Part shown: positions 12,231 through 22,473 of the stretch, piece by piece | Position numbering within the stretch: position 1 is the first letter of the stretch | Layout: every line of letters begins with the position of its first letter | From: Sipunculus nudus | Taxonomy: Eukaryota; Annelida; Sipuncula; Golfingiida; Sipunculidae | NCBI GenBank assembly: GCA_026874595.1 | Contig: CM049309.1 | Coordinates: 52,672,079-52,736,078, forward strand | DNA: 64,000 bases | Direction of reading: 5' to 3' | The notes under the pieces: model-generated | The model's input: only the letters and a program-made list of their open reading frames with translations | Database searches by the model: none | Told to the model about the DNA's origin: nothing | Translations under genes and position numbers: made by a program

Positions 12231-12234
<4 letters not shown>
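11484..12234. other. Unassigned AT-rich sequence
   Basis: Two minus-strand frames (11630-11860, 11853-12038) show no recognisable product. No repeats recognised. Confidence 0.45.

Positions 12235-12300
<66 letters not shown>
12235..12300. repeat. Compound (CT)n-(AT)n microsatellite
   Basis: About 34 bases of CT pass directly into about 33 bases of AT. A G-tract of 15 follows at 12,368-12,382. Confidence 0.95.
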
Positions 12301-12304
<4 letters not shown>

Positions 12305-12367
12305 TTATAAATGGAAAGAGTGTAAATTATATAAATAAATGTATGTATCATTTCAATGATGTCGGGC

Positions 12368-12382
12368 GGGGGGGGGGGGGGG
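12368..12382 (+). repeat. G15 homopolymer
   Basis: Uninterrupted run of G, one of several long G or C tracts in the window. The length in the assembly may be unreliable. Confidence 0.9.
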
Positions 12383-13159
12383 TACTTAAAATTAGTACCA
12401 CCATCCATCGGGATGGTTGTGGTACGTTTACAGCTTCATTTTATGAGGTAAGGCCTGCCAAGTAAAAACTTGCTTTACGAAAAGTATATACAGTTATACT
12501 ACTGCTAAACAAAAAAGCGCTTATCAATGCCAAAACAACAATTTTGCATTTCTGATTATGAAGCATGTATGTATAAATTATGATAAAAAGAAAGGACCAG
12601 CGCTTTATTCATACGACAAAACCAAGTTGCTTATCAGCTGATTTTTGCAGAACCACCACGGCACCAGTCAACATTGTAACAGTTAATGTTATCACAACAA
12701 CAAACTTTGTTGCAAAGCGTCGCGAGCGATATTGAACAAACTCGACCAAGTCAAGAATCACCATCGGCATCTTGTACTACTCTACATTTTCTTGCTCAAA
12801 ATATTATATTACTGAATAATCTCGTTATTTTGATAATAATCACCAGATTGAGAATATCCTTTAAAATTCCCACAGACTCCATCCTCGATTTTGTACAGCC
12901 TGTCACTGGAATCAAACCTGTTGGCGTGTTGGCTTGCAGCGGCCGCTGTCTGTGTCGCCGACTTCTGTTTCTAACAACGTATACATGGCCCAAAATTACA
13001 CGAGGGTTAATGTCGAAGTTGCCATAAATCTACAGATCTAAATTCGCCGCTTTATTCTCCTTTAACGTGTCTCAGACATTGTCATCTTACGATGATTCCT
13101 CCGCCTCGCTTGATCAGATCGACCCGTCGGCCTTGCTGAAACCACGTGGACGGCAACCG
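12383..13159. other. Unassigned, with a 113-codon plus-strand frame
   Basis: The frame at 12686-13027 starts with MLSQQQTLLQS and is moderately balanced in composition, but I recognise no domain and it overlaps a 65-codon frame on the other strand. The segment 12,880-13,160 has more CpG than its flanks. A 5' exon is possible but no partner exon was found. Confidence 0.3.
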
Positions 13160-13356
13160 GGGTTCTGGTTGTGACGTCACACACGTCCCAAGGGCTGTCT
13201 CAACTTTTTCAGGGGGCTCCCAGGACTCTGTTCACATATTCGTTCCTATCACGGATAGTAGCTCCCCAATGTCAGTAATTTTTACATCAATTCTATTTGT
13301 AGGTTCATACCTTTCATATATGCAAAAACACCCTGAGGGTGGAAGTAGGCCTTTAA
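13160..13356 (+). repeat. CRE-containing dispersed repeat, plus-strand copy
   Basis: Starts with GGTTCTGGTTGTGACGTCAC and ends with GGAAGTAGGCCTTTAA, matching the inverted copy at 9,977-10,190. The internal part is clearly diverged from that copy, so both are old or belong to different subfamilies. Confidence 0.55.
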
Positions 13357-13584
13357 GTTATTTCTAATGTAAATCTCTTTATATTGAGCCTAATTTAGAC
13401 TGCTATTTGATAATAAAAAATGTTTCTTTTTCAAATACAAACTAGTTAAGATATATTTCGAGATCTCGAAATTAATATTTATAAATTTAAAAAAAATGTC
13501 CTCAACCATTGTCGAGGCAAGATGGTTGTTGATTTTTTTAAATATAAACTTGGTGGTAAAGAATGATAAACTGTGCTATACACG
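13357..13584. other. Unassigned AT-rich spacer
   Basis: Nothing recognised. Confidence 0.4.
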
Positions 13585-14165
13585 GTTATTATTATAATGA
13601 CATATTTAGATAGTACTTTTCACTGATTCAAAGTGCTTTACAATGTACGGTACGTATAGAATGATACACACAGTGTATATATTGGTGTTTGTCAAACCAC
13701 ACAAAGCATATGCAATATAAACCGAGTAAAAAAATATTAGGAGATTTAAAAGCTTTCAACCAGATTAAGTAAAAAAAGATAACATAATAAAAGTTGGATA
13801 CCTACGGAGACTAAGATAGAAGTAAAGACAAAAAAAGATAAAAATATATGATAAATGTTCACATGTGTACATTTACCAGTCATTCCATTGAAGTTAAAGG
13901 TAAAGCTTGAATATAGGTTTTAAGTAATTTCTGAAAACTGGAAAGTAATTCAGCCTCTCGAATGCTGTTGAGGTATTATACACAGTTCTGGTGCAGCATA
14001 GCTTCTGTAGTAGTTAATTTCTGCCCTCCATAATAGAGTACATAAAATACTACCAGGGACCTGAATCAATAGACGAACAACGAAGGTGAGAGAACTGAAA
14101 CTGATAACGGACACGCCATCTAAATCAGACTTTGTGACACGCTGATGTACCTGCTGAACCATCTA
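13585..14165. repeat. Probable old dispersed repeat
   Basis: The left part reads ATTATTATAATG, then CTTTTCACTGATTCAAAGTG and CTTTACAAT. This is the degenerate signature of a very widespread animal repeat with an AGCGCTTTTCACTG...CAAAGCGCTTTACA core. About 350 bases further, GTTCTGGTGCAGCATAGCTT resembles a segment that accompanies this signature in other genomes. Both recognitions come from memory of sequence style, not from alignment, and the element class is not known to me. Confidence 0.35.
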
Positions 14166-14656
14166 AATCAAACTGCATATAATACCCGGATATACTGGCT
14201 GACCTCTGCAGTTTCATCTCTTAACTCCTGCACACTGAATGATAATCAATATTATTCCCGTGACCAATACATCTTTCAGATCCCGTTCACCGAATGACCC
14301 GAACCTACTGGAGTTACTTCCGGTAAACCAAGTGTTCTGTAAATCTAAAAAATCGGGTTACTGTATTGGATAGATAGTGCGACAGGGACGGACATGATAT
14401 GTTTTATGATAATCGTCAAAAGACAAGACTTATCACGTTTTTACTTATTTATACTGTCACGCTGTATTGTAATTTTTATAGGGCAGCAAATCAATTTTTT
14501 TCTGTTCAGCCTAATATATATTTTATTTACTTTTGATTTTTTTTCCTTTTTGGATTAATACCGAGCTAGGAGCATCGTTCTATACTTAATAAGTCAAAAA
14601 TGCATTCATAAACTCGTTCTGGACAATTGAAAGCTTGCCTGAGTAACAAAAGATGG

Positions 14657-14660
<4 letters not shown>
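14166..14660. other. Unassigned sequence
   Basis: No gene or repeat seen before the GA microsatellite. Confidence 0.4.
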
Positions 14661-14732
<72 letters not shown>

Positions 14733-14774
14733 CAGACAGACAGACAGACAGACAAAGAGAGAGACAGAGAGAGA
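14661..14774. repeat. (GA)n/(GACA)n compound microsatellite
   Basis: About 40 bases of GA pass into mixed GACA and GAGA blocks. The purine-rich strand is continuous over about 110 bases. Arg-Glu and Asp-Arg-Gln translations here are artefacts. Confidence 0.95.
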
Positions 14775-14873
14775 AAACAGTGAGCAGAATGACATTTTTA
14801 CAATATTTACTATTTTGATTGTATTATATTCTGCATCTGTCACCAACCAAACACACCATCAAACACGAGTATA

Positions 14874-14875
<2 letters not shown>

Positions 14876-14951
<76 letters not shown>
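14876..14951. repeat. (AT)n microsatellite, about 76 bp
   Basis: Uninterrupted alternating AT lying 100 bases from the GA/GACA array. Confidence 0.95.
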
Positions 14952-14956
<5 letters not shown>

Positions 14957-15926
14957 TAACATCGGGATACAACTCGTAAAGGCAAGGCGCTTATTGTTTT
15001 GTCATTCACAGAGTTGGAGTATTCCATTTAATTCAGTTGAAACATCAGATCCCAGCCATTTTCCTATGTTTGTAAGCATAATTTGTTTACTTGGCATTAC
15101 AATGCAAGTACATCCGGAAAACTGATATAAAACCTATACTAGTATCATTATTATGGCCACTTTCTATATATTATTATCAGTTATATCTATACTGTTTCAC
15201 TGAAGGAAAGAACCACAAAGATGCTTACAAGTCAAATTGTATAAATTTAATCGACGTACTTAGAAAATGAACGAGATACTGGTGAGATCGGTGATTTTAC
15301 GTTAGAGTTCTGTCAGATAGTTATATTTGCAACATAAGATATCAAATAATCACCCTTGATCGGCACCATTTATTCGTAATTAACATATTTTTCATGCGTT
15401 CAAATTGTCCTTTTAGAACGACAAATATTTTATACTTCTTTTTTTTTTTAATTTAAAGTGATATTTAAAAGGCAAGGCCAGTATCTATACCTGTGGCTGT
15501 AGGTCAAGGGTAACGTGTAAATTCCTATTAGCAAATGATTTTGGCCAAGACCAAGGCATTTAAAATACACTAGCTGCTCCCGTGAAAAAATCCACGGCTC
15601 TGATTTATATTTTTGTAAGAGCTGGTATAGGAACCAAACGACGCACATTTTAATCCTTAGGTTTTTGCAGGAACTTTTGTCATGTGTTTCACTTAAATAA
15701 TATAAAGATTATTTCTGCTAGAATTCTCAAGGAACACCCTTCCCCAAAATATCAACATAGAAAGAAAAATTATTCTATTCCAGAAATCTTACAAAATATA
15801 AATTTTGAAAAGACACGTGAGGCATATACAGGGAGTACGAATTTTTAAGGAGAAGTTTTTTCCCGGTAAACAACAAAGGTCCGACAGCTTCATTGCTTGG
15901 GAAATATCGTCGGTGTAATGATTGTA
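14952..15926. other. Unassigned sequence left of the 6 kb element
   Basis: No gene recognised. A short frame at 15448-15648 (-) has no known content. Confidence 0.45.
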
Positions 15927-15934
15927 CACTGTTA

Positions 15935-16222
15935 GAAAAAAGGGTTTTCTAAAGGGTTGGAAGAGGGTTTTTTAAGTGTCCAAATACGAAAACCCTTTAT
16001 GGGTTTTTTAACAAAACCCTTTTCTATAAATGGGTTTTTCAACAAAACCCTTTTCTACAAATGGGTTTTTCAACAAAACCCTTTTCTAAATATGGGTTTT
16101 TTAATAAAACCCTTTAATGTAAAAGGGTTTTTTTAATAAAACCCTTTGATAAAAAATGGGTTATTTAATAAAACCCTTTTATAAAAAGGGGTTATTTAAT
16201 AAAACCCTTTTATAAAAAGAGT
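15935..16222. repeat. Subterminal array of AAAACCCTTT/AAAGGGTTTT motifs (left)
   Basis: About eight alternating blocks of ATGGGTTTTT and AAAACCCTTT, each roughly 36-40 bases from the next in the same orientation, follow the left terminus. Each block pairs with its neighbour as a small hairpin. In CACTA elements such arrays are transposase-binding sites; that role here is inferred. Confidence 0.8.
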
Positions 16223-17554
16223 AATACTAAAAATACCGTAAATGGTATTTAAAAACATTTATTCTTGAAAAAAAACTTATTATACCCTTTGCTACTTCTG
16301 GGGTACAGATAAAAGAACCTTGACACCTTGAAGGTTTACATTCTTCCATAAAGGCATTTTATCTGCAAAATATTTTGTAGTTGCCTGCAGGTATTTATTG
16401 CTGCCCTTTGATGCCTTGTAGTGACCTTAATGTCGGGTTCAGGAACGAGCCATTCTCGCATGTAAGCATAAAATATGGATAAAAACTGAAATAAAATTAA
16501 AATGTTTATTGAAGGGAAGTAATCATGAAAACAACCATTAAAATAAGTGTTGAAACAGAAATAGAGCACTTATGCACAATCACAGAATTATACCAACTTT
16601 CACTGATAAATATTTTTCTAAAACATCATTTCCAATACGATAAAGGAACATTATTCATTTACTTTTTTTTACAAAAGTACAGATAATAAAATAAATGAAA
16701 AAAAAATTAAAGCATTTACATAAATTCAGTTTTGTTTAAGATGCTGTAGCTGACAAGAGCTGATGTAGTCTTCAAACAATCACAATTAACAAACATCCTG
16801 TAAACACTGGTATATGAAGAATATATGATGATATCAATGTCAGTAATTACACAATATAAAATACAACATAATTCATCATGAAGTGGTATTACGCAACATC
16901 ATTAATGGTTATACGCAACAGTCGTTCTAGATCTCCTTCACATTAACTGGTGCGTGTTGTGACACGGTCTGTTGGGTTTCACCACTAGGACTGGCACCTA
17001 GCTGAAAATTGTAGTCAGACCAATGACAGCGCAGTATTGCATTGTGCATCCATGATGTGGCATTTTCCTACAATTCTACCACGTTACCTGAAAATAGAAA
17101 AAAAAATATAAAAGGAACAAACCATTGAAATGGTCAACATATTTGCTCAGACCTGTTTCTCTTAGCCAGTTTGATACTTCTAAGACTGTCCAACTGACCA
17201 TAGACATGAACTGTACATTGACAAACTAAGTCTCACAGCAGTCTCTAGAGCTTATTTACACTTCTTTCAACAAGCAATACAGTGCTACTTAAACTGATCG
17301 TATAACATACCAGTACATATGTGCTAATTTATATCTTTTTATTTTTTGACATTCACATATACATGAGAAAAAAAATTGTAGCAGTTCTTACAAAATAATA
17401 TCAATTGAAAAATAATATAAGGCATTGTAAAAAATTATGCTTCATCATATAGTCGATGAAGGGGTAGGTGGTCGCAAGCATTAGATTTAGGCGCATGACC
17501 TTCGATAATAACAGAGGTAAATTGTCCTATAACTGTTCGTTCTAGCATATAAAG
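16223..17554. other. Left interior of the 6 kb element, possible exon remnants
   Basis: Two minus-strand stretches look more protein-like than their surroundings. One, about 16,330-16,450, contains REWLVPEPDIKVTTRHQR. The other, about 16,931-17,063, contains SWMHNAILRCHWSDYNFQ and ends at a TAG; it is preceded by a good splice acceptor (TTTTTTTCTATTTTCAG) at about 17,080, but a stop codon lies between acceptor and open part. I do not recognise either. They may be exon remnants of the element's own gene or chance. Confidence 0.2.
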
Positions 17555-18872
17555 TTGTATTTGCTATTGTCTCCACCCACTCTCAATATGTGACTTTAAA
17601 TATTTCCAATTTTGCAGTATAAAAATAAGTGTTTTTGTGATAACTTTTTGAGTACCTGTTGTTATTCAGCAGTGCAGGGGGAAGGTTTCACACATCAAGA
17701 TGTATGTGCCATTCTCTCCACCCACTCTAAATGTGTGACTTTAAATATTTCCCATTTGGCAGTCAAAAAATAAGTGTTCGTGTGATAACTTTCTGAGTAC
17801 CTGTTGTTATTCAGCAGTGCATGGGGAAGGCTTCACACATCAAGATGTATGTGCCATTCTCTCCACCCACTCTAAATATGTGACTTTAAATATTTCCCAT
17901 TTTGCAGTCAAAAAATAAGTGTTCGTGTGATAACTTTTTGAGTACCTGTTGTTATTCAGCAGTGCATGGGAAAGGCTTCACACTTCAAGATGTATGTGCC
18001 ATTCTCCCCACCCACTCTAAATGTGTGACTTTAAATATTTCCCACTTTTCAGTAAAAAAAATAAGTGTTTTTGTGATAACTATATGGGTACCTGTTATTA
18101 TTCAGCAGTGCATGGGGAAGGCTTCACACATCAAGATGTATGTGCCATTCTCTCCACCCACTCTAAATGTGTGACTTTAAATATTTCCCATTTGGCAGTA
18201 AAAAATAAGTGTTCTTGTGATAACTATTTGAGTACCTGTTGTTATTCAGCAGTGCATGGGTGAAGGCTTCACACATCAAGATGTATGTGCCATTCTCTCC
18301 ACCCACTCTAAATGTGTGACTTTAAATATTTCCCATTTTGCAGTCAAAAAATAAGTGTTCGTGTGATAACTTTTTTAGTACCTGTTGTTATTCAGCAGTG
18401 CATGGGGAAGGCTTCACACATCAAGATGTATGTGCCATTCTCTCCATCCACTCTAAATGTGTGACTTTAAATATTCCCCATTTTGCAGTCAAAAAATAAG
18501 TGTTCGTGTGATAACTTTTTGAGTACCTGTTGTTATTCAGCAGTGCATGGGGAAGGCTTCACACATCAAGATGTATGTGCCATTCTCTCCATCCACTCTA
18601 AATGTGTGACTTTAAATATTCCCCATTTTGCAGTCAAAAAATAAGTGTTCGTGTGATAACTTTTTGAGTACCTGTTGTTATTCAGCAGTGCATGGGGAAG
18701 GCTTCACACATCAAGATGTATGTGCCATTCTCTCCATCCACTCTAAATGTGTGACTTTAAATTTTCCAATTTTACAGTTAAAAAAATAAGTGTTCGTGTG
18801 CTATCTTTATGAGTACCTCTTATGAATTAGCAGTGAGTGTACAAAGCTCAGTCAGAAAAATATATGTGCCAT
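17555..18872 (+). repeat. 145 bp tandem satellite, about nine units
   Basis: The landmark TGACTTTAAA recurs at 17591, 17736, 17881, 18026, 18172, 18317, 18462, 18607 and 18752, giving a period of 145 bases with a single 146. Units contain the landmarks GAGTACCTGTTGTTATTCAG and CACACATCAAGATGTATGTG, the latter holding an ACATCTTGATGT-like imperfect palindrome. The units centred on 18462 and 18607 are nearly identical and share TCTCCATCCA and TATTCCCC variants. The first and last units are the most diverged, as expected for unequal-crossover homogenisation of a central core. Because 145 is not a multiple of three, the open frames running through the array shift phase each unit and are not genes. 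Confidence 0.97.
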
Positions 18873-19412
18873 ATTCCATGTTTTCCATTCCTCACATTTT
18901 ACTATTTATCATTTTTAAAATAGCAATCTATGGTTTTTTTTTTTTTGCTAGAATATTATTTTCTAAAATTTTAAGGTGCTGTTAAGGGAAAAAAAACATC
19001 TTTTTAATTTATTCTAATTGCTTCATGGCTGTTTTTTAAATTCAAAAATGAAATCCTGACTTTTTCCTTTCAATGTTTAAAAAAATTACGACATGATGAA
19101 CTATGTTTCATTTTCTTCTGCTTTTTCTCATAACATTTAAAGACATGTTATAAAGCAAGTGACAATGGGTGCTCAACTGCCAAATATGAACTCGTGACAT
19201 TATGGGCTAACATTCTTTACTTTTAGTCCAAACTTGAAGAACTTTCTATAGGATGATAGAAATATATTTTCCTGATTAAAGCAGAGTTACTTTATGACCA
19301 TAACAAATTCATGTTAATCAGAACATGGATTAAAGGGGAAAGGATGTTATTGTGTGAATTTGTACTCAAAGGAAAAATGTATAATCTATGAAAAAAATAC
19401 TAACATTTTGAA
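18873..19412. other. Interior of the 6 kb element, nothing recognised
   Basis: AT-rich sequence between the satellite and the decayed exon, with no frame or repeat of note. Confidence 0.4.
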
Positions 19413-19413
19413 A

Positions 19414-19699
19414 ATTATTCAAGTGCCTTATGTTCACACAAATTGTTAAGTGGGAGGGTATATCTTTGATATGATACATCTTTTAACAAAAAACGTAATG
19501 CTTCACCTAATTTTTCTACTTTCCGAGTGCTATAGGAATTAATTTGTACTTCTCTCAATATATTTAATAATTCAGTTCTGATCAAATGATCAAATAGTTT
19601 TCCTACCAGGTTTTCATTGTAGACCAGGAACTCTCACAGATCCAAACTGTACTTGACTGTCTTCACAGCTTGGACGGCAACAGTGGTATCAAATTCTGT
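19414..19699 (-). pseudogene. Decayed terminal exon of an unknown protein
   Basis: On the minus strand a good acceptor (GTTTTGGTTACAG) at about 19,699 is followed in one frame by FDTTVAVQAVKTVKYSLDL, a TGA stop, then about 72 more open codons containing NENLVGKLFDHLIRTELL and STRKVEKLGEALRFLLKDV before a TAA at 19,414. The amphipathic, Leu/Lys/Glu-rich sequence looks like a real helical protein segment and unlike the translations of neighbouring AT-rich DNA. The single internal TGA is followed by GAG, consistent with a CGA to TGA transition. I do not recognise the family. Its position inside the 6 kb element suggests a piece of that element's own gene, though a captured host exon cannot be excluded. 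An AT microsatellite lies just upstream of the acceptor, in what would be the intron. Confidence 0.45.
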
Positions 19700-19751
19700 A
19701 ACCAAAACCAATGTGTTTATCTCGCATCATTGAGACGAAATCAAATACATA

Positions 19752-19754
<3 letters not shown>

Positions 19755-19823
<69 letters not shown>
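19755..19823. repeat. (AT)n microsatellite
   Basis: About 70 bases of alternating AT with one ACAT interruption, inside the 6 kb element. Confidence 0.95.
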
Positions 19824-19825
<2 letters not shown>

Positions 19826-21001
19826 CAATATTTACTTAATAGCATCATCCATCGTTTTATTAATAAGTGAAATCAGATGATATAAAAGAGAGTGTGTCAA
19901 CTTTAAATTGAATGACAATCCCAAAGCAATCTCACCAAAGGTACCCCTAAGAAAAACCTTATGAAATTTGAATGACAGTCGAAAATATTCATAAACTTCC
20001 TTAGTTTTTCCATACAGAATTCTCTTTTGTTTTTTTTTTTTAAGTCCTCTTGACTTTATTATGGCGTGAACATTTGTGTAAGAAATTGATTTAAAGCATT
20101 CACTAGATCATGTGATTTGTTGTAATTATAAGATATCGATAATATTTTAACAGCTGTGCCCGCCCCGAATTGGAGAAGTAGTTTAAAAAGCAAATTCAGA
20201 GAAATGCCTAAAATATTATGCATACACCAGCAAAGTGAATGCTGATTTCAAGCTTACATGATTTAAATAAAAGAAATAAATGATATAACACAATATACTG
20301 CATTGGTTGCTTTGAAAATTTTGAAATTTAGCGTTTTAATAGTGGAAACATCAATGAATGTTATAAAATTATTATTTTATTTTTTTTTATGTTTGCTTCT
20401 CAAAATGTTTAATGTAGATTTACTGAAAGCAGGTTTTTTAATGTATAGTTTTCCATACATCAGAACCCAAACACTTATTCATAAACAATAACAAATAAAT
20501 GTACTACTGTATTAAAATAGACAACCTAAATGTGCTTCTCATTAATGCTTTTATATATTCATCTCCTTAGCCGCTGGCACAAACTAATGATGTGACTGAA
20601 AACAAATAATATTCATACTATGCCTAATATAACTTCAATGCACAATATCAAATAAAATGTTTACATGCAAATCATTGGAATCTTTACACAATGTAGTGTC
20701 CCCGAACCATGACCCCTTCTGCAGTCTGAAAGCTCAGTAAAATAAAAAAAGGACATCCATGAAAAGTTAAGATCATTTACGATGGCGTACCATATCATAT
20801 TTTTATAGTTACTTGCTCAGCAATGAGGATTAACACCGACCGATGTAATTGCTGGAGACCTCATTTAAGAAGAAATAATTTTGGCAGCAATTATTCTGAA
20901 CAAGATGACTTATTTAAAAGCAGAAACCTAGGGGGTGAAGACACTATTGGAAATACAGCAACATGCATGCAGTCATGTCACTGAAACATCATGCTTGGTT
21001 C
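19824..21001. other. Right-central interior of the 6 kb element
   Basis: Mostly AT-rich. One plus-strand stretch at about 20,823-20,988 follows an acceptor-like TTTTTATAGTTACTTGCTCAG and stays open for about 53 codons, including NNFGSNYSEQDDLFKSRN. It has no recognised domain and no matching donor. It lies on the opposite strand from the decayed exon, so both are unlikely to belong to one gene. Confidence 0.25.
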
Positions 21002-21020
21002 GGGGGGGGGGGGGGGGGGG
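21002..21020 (+). repeat. G19 homopolymer
   Basis: Uninterrupted G tract inside the 6 kb element. The true length may differ from the assembly. Confidence 0.9.
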
Positions 21021-21636
21021 ACAGGGCATTTCCTGTTGTGGCGGTTTCACAAGTTATCAAATTCAGAAAGCTGTTTAAATGGTACGTGTAAAACATTACT
21101 CACCAATTCTTAACATAAGTTAATACACGCTGTGACAAAATCTTGCACACACTGTATAAGATGCCTGTTTCTCCCAAGAGCTGCGGCTATAAGTGACATG
21201 GAAACTGGTATGCGAGGGGTCAGCGGGAGGCCACGGAAACCGGGCTCTGTGACAGGATGCCAGGGCGGGCTGATAAAATGCCTGTGGTACTGTGGTCAGC
21301 TTTGCCTATGTAAGGGAAATTTGCTTTGGGTTTTTCTTTTAATAAACTGATGGGCCTTGAAAGTTAAACATCCAGAACTTAAACATCAATGTTTGGGTGG
21401 CATACTGCCCCTAACATCGTTTGGGCAGGCAGTGTCCATGCCAGCCTCTACAAAGCAGCTGTCCTATTTATGTCCAACACAGCGGGGTGCATCTGATACC
21501 ATATATACACACGTTGAAACCCGGCATTAAGTCAAAGGCTGGCTTTTTTGGCCTTTAAAGAGAATTAAGATGTTCACTTGTGTATTGCAGCAAGAACCAT
21601 GATTTTTATGATTTTGATTAAACAAAGCTTACTTAC

Positions 21637-21770
21637 CAATATACTTGAATTTCATAGAGTGTCGGCTTCTGGGCTGGGGAAAGTGACTGCCGTGACTGCT
21701 GTTGTTCTTGCTTACACTTCACTGCTGCTGTAATTCCCGCCAAAAAGCCACGTCACGCGTGACCCATTTA
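21637..21770 (-). other. Candidate first exon of the 6 kb element's gene
   Basis: On the minus strand a GC-richer, CAG-rich stretch is followed by ATGAAATTCAAGTATATTG and then a perfect donor, GTAAGT, at 21,636-21,631. This would encode only MKFKYI before splicing. The location 350 bases inside the right terminus and the orientation, the same as the decayed exon at 19.4-19.7 kb, fit an element-encoded gene transcribed inward from the right end. Short exons of this kind are easily found by chance, so confidence is low. The 21,130-21,560 region downstream is also GC-richer, but its frames carry stops. Confidence 0.25.
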
Positions 21771-21835
21771 GTAATACATCTGCAGCGCACTCTCGCATGG
21801 ATATAAGGAATTAAAGCTACTCTCATTGTTAAAGG

Positions 21836-21975
21836 TTGTGAAAGGGTTTTCTTCAAGGCGAATGGGGTTATAATCGGGAAATACACAGAACTTAACCCTT
21901 ATTAAGGAAGCAAAGGGTTTAGGAAGACATAACAACCCTTTTCTCTACAAAAAACCTTTTAATAAAACCCTTTGT
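21836..21975. repeat. Subterminal AAAGGGTTTT/AACCCTTTT motifs (right)
   Basis: Copies of AAAGGGTTTT, TTAACCCTT, AAAGGGTTTA, AACCCTTTTC and AAAACCCTTT lie within 140 bases of the right terminus. They mirror the left array but are sparser and less regular. Confidence 0.7.
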
Positions 21976-21985
21976 TCTAACAGTG

Positions 21986-22473
21986 TATAAAGAAGCATTC
22001 TACCTTGAAATAATATGAAAGATGCTTTGTATTATTTGAAGCTAAGGCGACATCGTGAAACACGATGTTTATTCAGTATAGTCAGTTGAGGGTATAGTCT
22101 AAGGATGGTTAACAGACACATGCGTTATTTGTACACACATATACATATGTCGTTGAAGTCTCTTGTATACGCAAACGTATAGCTGCCAATGTGAAAAAGA
22201 TAGGCCCAGAAAAATATATTCCAACAGTATCCATTTAAAAATGGTTTAAGTAGTGTAGATTGCCATGTAATAGGCAGGTCTGATGCAAAATTGACAACTC
22301 TCCCAGATAAAAAGAAAGCAGGGCGATCTATTTCGATGAAAGCATTTAGCAAAGAAACCACCTCAGCCTTGGTTCGTTGCATTGTCTTTCCGCAAATTAA
22401 CGCAAAATATAATATACAGACTTTGCTGAAATTTTGTAGAGGGGTAGAGTTAAACTGCATCCGTAATCCATTA
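21986..22473. other. Unassigned; 111-codon frame on the minus strand
   Basis: The frame at 22125-22460 (-) contains AEVVSLLNAFIEID and is rich in aromatic residues. It overlaps a 65-codon plus-strand frame. I recognise neither. A remnant of an unknown mobile element gene is possible. Confidence 0.25.

Larger units (their letters stand above)
15927..21985. mobile_element. 6.06 kb DNA transposon with CACTG ends (CACTA/EnSpm-like candidate)
   Basis: The left end reads CACTGTTAGAAAAAAGGGTT and the right end, reversed and complemented, reads CACTGTTAGAACAAAGGGTT, so 19 of the first 20 bases match as terminal inverted repeats. Both sides are flanked by TA. Inside the left end lies an array of AAAACCCTTT-type motifs in both orientations over about 280 bases; a looser set lies inside the right end. 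CACTA/EnSpm transposons typically combine CACTR ends, short target duplications and such subterminal repeat arrays, which is why I favour that group; a TA-only target is shorter than the usual 2-3 bp and leaves other superfamilies open. No intact transposase is present. The interior holds a 145 bp satellite, a decayed exon on the minus strand, an AT microsatellite and a G19 tract. The near-identity of the ends contrasts with the decayed coding part, as in a non-autonomous element moved by another copy's transposase. Confidence 0.7.

Noticed and set aside
14586-14979. Frames rich in Arg-Glu, Asp-Arg-Gln and Ile-Tyr
   Set aside because: Direct translations of the GA/GACA and AT microsatellites.
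15937-16222. Interstitial telomere-like repeats (AAACCCTTT)
   Set aside because: The motif is not a telomere unit, alternates in orientation, and is explained by the transposon's subterminal array.
16223-17100. BEN-domain or transposase exon inside the 6 kb element
   Set aside because: The protein-like stretches are short and I could not match them to any domain; kept only as a low-confidence note.
17902-18263. Overlapping open frames of 80-90 codons through the 145 bp array
   Set aside because: They are phase-shifted readings of the satellite; 145 is not divisible by three and the same words recur in different frames.
17555-18872. CRISPR-like regular repeats
   Set aside because: Units are contiguous 145 bp tandem copies with no unique spacers, in eukaryotic DNA.
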